64,000 nucleotides of DNA from Pegoplata infirma. Taxonomy: Eukaryota > Arthropoda > Insecta > Diptera > Anthomyiidae. The notes beneath the pieces were generated by a model. The model was not told where the DNA came from. It worked only from the letters and a program-made list of their open reading frames with translations, and did no database searches. The stretch is taken from contig OY992539.1 of NCBI GenBank assembly GCA_963921195.1, positions 37,973,754 through 38,037,753 on the forward strand. Direction: 5' to 3'. The position numbers and the translations under genes are program-made. The number at the start of each line of letters is the position of its first letter. Within the stretch, counting starts at the first letter, position 1. Positions 57,644-64,000 of this stretch are shown piece by piece.

Positions 57644-58167
57644 TAGTGCCCCATTTCCCGGTTCTCAATATTCCCGGGAATACCGGTATTCCCGGTTCTG
57701 GAACCGGTTTCCCGGTTCTAGATATATTCCCGGGAATACCGGTATTCCCGGTTCTGATCCTGGTACCGGTTCTCAAAAACCAAAAAAAATACTGTACCAT
57801 AAAATATTTAAATTACACTATTTAATCAGTATTTTAGTAATATTTAGTTGTGTTTGTAAAATTATTTAAAAATCATGCAACTACATATTTCTTCTTAAAT
57901 TAGAAAAAAATAAATTGGAAATGGTGTTTTCACATGTTTTGTATTTTTTTTGGTAAAAGCAAAGAAAAAATTGTAATTGTACAAAATTTTACAAAATATA
58001 CATACCGGTAATCCCGGGAATACCGTCAGAACCGGAACCGGGAATACCGGTATTCCCGGGAATACCGGGAATGAATTAAGAACCGGGAAACCGGTACCAT
58101 TTCCCGGTAATACCGAGAACCGGGAATACCGGTATTCCCAGTACTACGGTACTGACCGTAGGCACTA
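57644..58167. mobile_element. hAT-like MITE with CCGGTATTCCCGG palindromic modules (8-bp duplication)
   Basis: The ends TAGTGCC and GGCACTA are flanked by perfect ATTATAAC copies (57636-57643 and 58168-58175). Both arms are arrays of GC-rich palindromes (CCCGGGAATACCGGTATTCC, GGAACCGG, GAACCGGG). The centre (57790-57995) is AT-rich. The arms would fold into several alternative cruciforms. Confidence 0.88.
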
Positions 58168-58175
58168 ATTATAAC

Positions 58176-59470
58176 ATTTTAAAATTGTATAATTGGAATA
58201 AAATTATATTTAAAAATTTTTAAAAAATATATGGAAAAATTTTAAATACTTTTATAGCAAATTTACACTGACAGCGAAAAATTAGGTTATTTTCGATTTC
58301 GCTTTTTTTTGTGAATCGCTATTAGATAATTTCAATTTAAAAATTTTAACTTGGTGTAGGGTATTAATAACAAAAAAATAAGTGTGAATTTTATATATGT
58401 GATGGGAATTTTCCATTGTTTTAAAAAGAAATTATAAAACATAACAAAAAATATTTAAAACAAATAAAAACACAATTTTTTTATTTGATTTTTAATAAAA
58501 TTAACAATAATTTATTAGGTTACAAAAAATATTATTAAAAAAAATAAGCAATTTTTTTTTTAATAAAAAATAAAAACTTTCAGCCTTACCACAAGAAAAT
58601 AAATTTAAAATGAGTTTTTAATTTTATTTCCATACAAATTGTTTTTGTTTTTAAAATCGACTCTCAAAAAATGTATAGAAAATTTGAAATTTACAATACA
58701 ACTTTTGTTAAAATAGACTTTTTATTTTTCTATGTTACGGGCACAGACTAATACAATCTCGACATAAGTGACAGGTGTCAAAAAAGTAGTTCTGAACCAT
58801 ATGGTTAATATTTTAAAATTATTCTACGAATTAGGTTAGAAAGAGAAAACTAATATAACGCGCCATAAGAAAAATAGATGCCAGATCTGTTTTTGTTGTT
58901 TCACTCACTCCTAAGTCGTAGAAAGAGTTGACATGTTAGCGCAAAACGGACTAAAAACCGCTCTGTTTTCTCCTAAAATCGCTTAGTTTTTCCCCATTTT
59001 TTCTCATAAAACTCTACTGTCGAGTCTGTTTATAGTCTGTGGTACGGGCCTTTAATTTTAATACCATAAAAATATTAAACTGTATTTTTTTTAAAGAATG
59101 GCTATTATTATTTTATTGAAATATTGATTTTATTTTAAAATTTTATTTACATGTTAATTGTTCATTTAATACGTCATGTTCATACAGAATTGTTTCAAGC
59201 CAGACATAAGTAAACCCCATCATTTGAATTGACGTAGTATTTTCTTAAGAAAAAAAATCTTGTGATTTTCTTGGGTATGAGGCTGTAAAATCAAAAAAAA
59301 ACATATTTAAAGTTTGTGAAATAAAAACCTTTAAAAAAACCGTTTTAAAAAAATAACACTTTAATCAATCTTTATTATGAATTATTCATTAGTTTGATGT
59401 ACATATGTATGTTGTGATACTTAAGCACAGTGGGTCAATATGTTGTAAACATGAAAAACTTATATTCGAA
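58176..59470. other. AT-rich intergenic stretch
   Basis: No gene or clear repeat boundary was recognised, apart from poly-A/T runs (58540-58565) and a slightly GC-richer 58735-59045. Confidence 0.4.
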
Positions 59471-59479
59471 TCGAAAGCC

Positions 59480-60080
59480 ACCTTATAAACATAATAACAA
59501 TTATTCTGCTGGTCACAAATCCTGTCTGCAAACTTTTCCATTACATCAGATTTTTGAGAAATTTGATATCAAAAATATCGCGTTTTATTTTACATATATG
59601 ACAACTTATAGCGGATGAACCCGATATGCTGAAACCTTGATAATAAGTCAAAGGTAAAGTTTAAACATTGCTCTAAGATACATAACTCATTTGATCAGTC
59701 GCTTAAACCGTTGGAGCAACAATTGTCTTTTAATAAAATCTTTTCTTCATTGAAAGACAATTGGTGTCCAAAGGGTTAAAGCGACTGACCAAATGAGTTT
59801 TGCATTTTAAAGAGTAACGTTTAAGCTTTACCCTCCACTTATTTTTAAGTCGCAAACACATCAGGTTCATTCGCTATGAGTTGCCAAAAATTCCTAAAAC
59901 GACGATTTTTTTTAACTTCGACCTAAATTTTCTCAAAAACTTGATGTGATGGAAAAGTTTGAAGAACGGATTTTTGAACAGCATAAAAAGTACAAGTGAT
60001 ACAAAATTTAACTTTCCGAAACGGAATAGGATGAAACCAAAAGCAAATGGAAGTTGACATTTTCCATAACAAAACACTCA
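59480..60080. repeat. Imperfect palindrome
   Basis: GCAAACTTTTCCATTACATCAG near 59528 returns as TTGATGTGATGGAAAAGTTTG near 59940 (parts given). AACTCATTTGATCAGTCGCTT near 59685 returns as GCGACTGACCAAATGAGTTT near 59780. Related 'ACTTGACGTGATAG' words occur near 2450. Confidence 0.6.
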
Positions 60081-60262
60081 CGGATTTTTTTTTGTATATT
60101 GCTAGATATTTTTTTACGCGCATTTGAAGTTGGTTATTTCAAAGCATTTAATTTTTTGTATACTGAATATGTTTTACTATAGAGGCCCCTGGTGGTGTCC
60201 TTATTGGACATGTGGGATCCAGCTTCCAAACTTAAGCTCGAAATTGCGTTAGCTATAACCAA

Positions 60263-60570
60263 TAGTGTCCGACCGAATATTCGGCTTCGGCCAAAAAGCA
60301 CTATTCGGCCACTATTCGGCTTCGGAAACATTTTTGGCCGAATATGGCCGAATACCGAATAATTGCATAAAATTTGTACTCACGTGTTGAAAAACACACT
60401 AAACACACTTTGAATCACATTAGTAAGCCACAAAAACATTTTATTTGGTGTTTTTTAAGCTAAAACAAGATTTTACACTTTCGATCGAAAACAAATTACA
60501 CTAAAAAATATTTTTATTTACAAAATTGCCTTCGGCTACGTCCAAAAAAGGTGTATTCGGTCGGATACTA
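60263..60570. mobile_element. hAT-like TATTCGG MITE (8-bp duplication, right copy split)
   Basis: Starts TAGTGTCCGACCGAATATTC and ends GTATTCGGTCGGATACTA. The left duplication is ATAACCAA (60255-60262). The right copy is split by the element 60576-61133 but is restored when that element and its own duplication are ignored (ATAAC at 60571, CAA at 61142-61144). Same family as 52676-53339. Confidence 0.85.
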
Positions 60571-60575
60571 ATAAC

Positions 60576-61133
60576 TAGGGATGAGATTTCCATGCAAATG
60601 CATGTTTTTTTTCGATAGTATAAAAACGATTTTTACCACTTATCTTTCCGAATCAAGAAATTTGCTTTAAAGTGGCATCGATTTGTTTTTGCATATTTTT
60701 GCATATTTTGGTTAAAATTCATATTTTTGCATATTTTGGCTTTATATTGTGCATATTTCGAACTTTTAAGTGCATATTTTTGCATATTTTGATATAAATT
60801 AGCTAAAACACAAATCTAAATTTATTTGTCTCAAAAACTATTTTAAATTTTAAAAATTTATTTTGAAAATAAGAAAAATTATTTTTTTCTTTTTAATTTT
60901 TTTTATAGATAGTCCTAATTTCTAAAAAAATCATGCTTATATAAAGTTTTAAATATTACTATTTAAGCCCTGTTTTATTTTTTGCTTTTTTAAGAAAATT
61001 TACGAATGAAAATAAAACTTTTATTGCACACATTTTATTTTTTAGTGCATATTTTTGTGCATATTTTGATTTTTTTAGTGCATATTTTAAGTGCATATTT
61101 TCGATTTTTTAGTGCATGAAAATCTCATCCCTA
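60576..61133. mobile_element. hAT-like MITE with TAGGGATGAG ends (8-bp duplication)
   Basis: The ends TAGGGATGAGATTTCCATGC and CATGAAAATCTCATCCCTA are flanked by perfect CTAATAAC copies (60568-60575 and 61134-61141). The interior is dominated by 'TGCATATTTTTGCATATTTTG' words, as in 19472-20812. It landed exactly at the right edge of the preceding MITE. Confidence 0.9.
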
Positions 61134-61298
61134 CTAATAACCAATATGAAGTTCGCTGCAATCGGTCCAGTATTTACTGAATGACCGAATTATTTAAAAT
61201 AAACCACTGTAAACTGTTGCGTATGATTGTTATTTAAAGGCAATTACAAAATTAAGTATACGCCTCTTATACAGTTTTCACGTAGTTTGGGTTATTAC

Positions 61299-62099
61299 CA
61301 GAGCTTCGAAGGATTTCATTCCTTAATTCGATTTGGCATTCTGAATGAAAATTTTGTGATTGCATTCCCCAATCACATTTAAGCGAATTGAATGAATTCA
61401 CTTTAGACTCATTCGATTTATAAATATCGAATGCATTCGATTTATTTTTCGTTCGACTTTTAAAAATCGAATACATTCGGTTTTTTTTCATTCGACTTTT
61501 AAAAATCGAATGCATTCCATTGGAAATGCAATCTATTTTCTTTTCATTCAATTTGAAAAATCGAATGGTTTATTCATTCATTGCATAAAAAACTTAAAAA
61601 ACTAGCCATGATAAAGCAAAACGGAGCCAATTTTTTGTCCATAGTATCGCCAACAGTCTTCAAGCCAATTTTTTGTCCATAGTATCGCCAACACTCTTCA
61701 CATTTTTTTGTCGTGTAGGCAGTTAAATAGTGTGTGATATGTGCATTTTTTAAATTTTCGGGAATATCAATTTTTTTTGGATTCAAAATTTGGGCCCTTA
61801 GGGTCATCATATGTAAAGAGAGTCGGCGATACTATGGACCAAAATTTGGGTCCGTTTTGCTCTATCTATTTAAAAAATCGATTGCATTCACAGTGAAATG
61901 ATAAAAAATCGAATGCATTCGATTTTTCTAAATCGAATGAACAAGAAATCGAATGCATTCTTTTTTTCCATTCAATCGAATGAATTCCAAGGACTGCATC
62001 GATGTTGATTTATGAAATCGAATGAATTCACTGACTATGGAAATTGAATGGATATTTTTGAAAATTCATTCGAAAAGGATTTCATACTTCGAAGCTCTG
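61299..62099. mobile_element. hAT-like MITE with CAGAGCTTCGAAGG ends (8-bp duplication)
   Basis: The ends CAGAGCTTCGAAGGATTTC and CTTCGAAGCTCTG are flanked by perfect GTTATTAC copies (61291-61298 and 62100-62107). Arms of 'TCGAATGCATTCGA' words; the central block holds a small duplication (AGCCAATTTTTTGTCC twice, 61625-61685). Confidence 0.9.
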
Positions 62100-62225
62100 G
62101 TTATTACACTGTATTATCCCAGTCGCATTTTCGATGCTAAATAGTGTAATTAAAGAATCGAGCTCAAAGTGGTGTCACTTGCTTTTAAGTGAATTAGCAG
62201 TTTTGGAGGCTTGGAAGTCTTGGTA

Positions 62226-62487
62226 CACAGAAAAAATTTTACGGGAAAAACTTTCAATTAAAAATTTTATAAAGTTCATTTCAGTTTTTAATCATTTTTT
62301 TAATTGATATAATTAATTTTTTTAATTGATTTCCCAAATTTCCTTGAATTAAGAATAAATGCAATTTTTCCTTGTTAAACTTTTACAAATTTGATACTAT
62401 TACTTTCGTGATAGGTGCAAAATCAATTAAAATAGTAATTGATATAATCGTTTTAGTGATTGAAACTCATTTTCATTTTTTTGTGTG
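62226..62487. mobile_element. CACACAAAA Tc1/mariner-like MITE, copy F3 (TA duplication)
   Basis: Inverted relative to F1: starts CACAGAAAAAATTTT and ends CATTTTTTTGTGTG, with TA at 62224-62225 and 62488-62489. It contains the complement of CACGAAAGTAATAG. Confidence 0.84.
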
Positions 62488-62564
62488 TACCCTTTTAGCG
62501 ATATTTCAAACAGCTTTTGAAAAAAAAAATAAATAAAAAAACTTCTGTGGAGCATACAAAAAAG

Positions 62565-62670
62565 AACTCGAGCTAAGTTTTCAAAACCCTTCGGGGGTTT
62601 TGGTAAACTAATGGTATTCTATAATTTTTGTTGGATACATTCTATGACCGCAAATTTGTTGCACAGTATA
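62565..62670 (-). repeat. Fragment of the CACTGTGCAAC Harbinger-like family
   Basis: On the minus strand it begins TACTGTGCAACAAATTTGCGG and contains CCCCCGAAGGGTTTTGAAAA and CTCGAGTTC, collinear with 30285-30410. The other end is missing. Confidence 0.6.
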
Positions 62671-62689
62671 ATCTGATCCTTAATTAGTT

Positions 62690-63090
62690 GTTTTAAAATT
62701 TTGATTTTCTTTAAAAAAGTTACAGTTAAAATTTTAGATCCTATTTGAATTTATATTTACCAATTTGAAAATAGTTCCACTGTTTCTTCTATTATGATGA
62801 CATGATGATTCTACTAAAAACTGTTACCGATGCCAGGAAACACGCTCCAAAACGAGCACAATTAATTAACACATTTTGGCAAAATAAACATCGTATTGTT
62901 TTGCTAATATCCCGCCGCCCCGTCGTAAAGTTTCGTGGCTGCTACAAATACAATTATTAAAATCTAGCACTTTTTTATTTACTTGATCTTCACTCTATAT
63001 ATTAATATACGAGATTAGCAATTAACAGTATTAATGTTAATTACATGTGATTGTTGTAGCAATACTCTGATTCAGCATCACAAACAGATC
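62690..63090. other. Upstream region of the right-edge gene
   Basis: No repeat was recognised. A GC patch (CCCGCCGCCCCGTCGTAAAG, 62910-62929) and the palindromic AT sequence near 63010-63050 might be regulatory; this is not shown by the sequence. Confidence 0.35.
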
Positions 63091-63091
63091 C

Positions 63092-63098
63092 TATAAAA
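63092..63098 (+). promoter_or_regulatory. TATA box with initiator for the right-edge gene
   Basis: CCTATAAAAGA places TATAAAA at 63092-63098. About 31-33 bases further, CTCACTT carries a TCA initiator with A at 63125. Start at 63125 gives a 5' UTR of about 189 bases. Confidence 0.65.
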
Positions 63099-63313
63099 GA
63101 TTGTTTAATAACTTTTAAGAGCTCACTTTAATACGCGTCTTTGTCTGGTAATAGTGGCTTAAAAACAGACAACGGATTTAAAAAGTAAAAGTTTTGTGTT
63201 AAGAGTAGTTTTTTTTTTTTGAAAACTATTATTAGATAATTAAACCGAAATTTGTAAAAGTTTCGAAAAGAAAAATTAATTTGAAAAAATCTAAAAAAAA
63301 CACATAAATTAAA

Positions 63314-63465
63314 ATGCAAACTCGTTATGTCATAGCTTTGTGGTATACATTGGCCACGTTAGGCGCCATCTGTTGGGCACTTCCAGTATTAGATGCTAGT
63401 TCGGGTATAGATAATGCCACCATTGAAGAATTACAAGCCAGTGTTAATGATACACCAAAAAATCT
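63314..63465 (+). CDS. Secreted glycoprotein-like protein, exon 1
   Basis: The ATG is at 63314, with AAA before it. It starts MQTRYVIALWYTLATLGAIC, a signal peptide likely cut near residue 24-28. It ends in phase 2 at CT|GTAAGT (donor 63466). The 66-base intron is of typical fly size. Sequons NAT (34) and NDT (45) lie in this exon. Confidence 0.85.
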
Positions 63466-63531
63466 GTAAGTTTATCTTTAATCCTTTTTTTCTCATAGTC
63501 TGTTTAACAATTCTTTCGTCCATTCCCTTAG

Positions 63532-63994
63532 TTATGTGGTTAAAGCTGTTGTCTATGAAATTGGCATTTTAACTGAGGTTGGAGAAAACGATACCAGTTT
63601 TGAAAGTCAGGAACGTGTTGATTTAACTTTCTTTGATGCTCATACCAATCAAAGTCACATTGATTTAGGCAATATTCCATTGCCCATTCAAACAAATGTC
63701 ACTGGTCAAGTTCTAACCGGTATTGCCCCCGTTAATATTGGTGCTTTCAGTAGTCCATCGGAATTATTACAAACACTACCCCTGACGGGTAGCATTGTTA
63801 ATATTACCCACAGTGATACTGCTTTCTATCAATTAACCAAATCAACAACTGGTGATAGTGAAAAAGCTAGAATTGTTAATAAGGAAGATATTAACACTAT
63901 ACCCCAAGCCGCTGCTTTATTCTCTTCACACACGTCACCGTCGTTACCAGCACAGTCGGATGATGTTGCTGCTAATTCTGTGGAAACTTATTAA
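63532..63994 (+). CDS. Secreted glycoprotein-like protein, exon 2 (end)
   Basis: The acceptor CCCTTAG ends at 63531. The first base completes a Leu codon, giving ...TPKNLYVVKAVVYEIGILTE and 204 residues in all, with TAA at 63992-63994. The mature part (about 180 residues) has no Cys and no membrane segment. It has four more N-glycosylation sequons (NDT 70, NQS 90, NVT 106, NIT 141) and a Ser/Ala-rich end. It is rich in beta-branched residues and may fold as a beta-sandwich (inference). I do not recognise the family. The in-frame GTG at 63536 is not a start; the exon join explains the frame. Confidence 0.88.
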
Positions 63995-64000
63995 TTTCTG

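Noticed and set aside
57612..58168. Frames reading 'GTGNTGIPGN' repeats
   Set aside because: They are translations of the palindromic CCGGTATTCCCGG modules of a hAT-like MITE.

Overview
The window is AT-rich eukaryotic nuclear DNA. It has spliced protein genes with GT-AG introns, TATA-box promoters and very many short palindromic DNA transposons. The gene structures, the (GTCY)n repeat elements known from Diptera and the intron sizes suggest a higher fly (a blow fly or house fly relative). The organism is inferred, not proven. No prokaryotic operon, CRISPR array or virus was seen.

Genes. (1) The last two exons of a mitochondrial prolyl-tRNA synthetase gene lie on + (754-1303 and 5344-5506). 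The upstream intron is filled by a homogeneous 37-bp palindromic satellite (1-706). (2) Convergent to it on - is a five-exon gene (21668 down to 5722). Its splice phases all join and it encodes a 437-residue protein with four membrane segments and a long Pro/Gln-rich tail. (3) A single-exon secreted-protein gene lies on - (35972-35205) behind a TATA box. (4) A complete two-exon secreted-protein gene lies on + at the right edge (63314-63994), also behind a TATA box. (5) Two weak candidate 3' exons are at 27097 and 53463.

Everything else is repeats, and many boundaries can be read from target-site duplications (TSDs). Four groups recur. Harbinger-like elements have TAA or TTA duplications and often CACTGT ends: 6899, 9986, 15704, 18593, 30285, 31729, 38373 and 49698. 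hAT-like elements have 8-bp duplications: 37591, 37656, 41895, 57644, 60263, 60576 and 61299. Tc1/mariner-like elements have TA duplications: 12839, 25713, 33520, 50100, 52231, 56213 and 62226. Two foldback-like elements have 9-bp duplications: 28505 and 50013. Helitron/mini-me-like copies, a tRNA-headed SINE, a LINE reverse-transcriptase relic and two further satellite arrays complete the picture.

The most notable locus is 49698-52075. There a mariner with an open 335-codon DD37E transposase frame sits inside a foldback-like element, which sits inside a Harbinger-like palindrome. Each level has its own duplication signature. Other notable loci are a short intron of about 75 nt swollen to 1,400 nt by one palindromic insertion (12839-14161), a perfect 63-bp-arm hairpin (38373-38524), and a 5-kb hAT-like element carrying at least three younger insertions (37591-42663).
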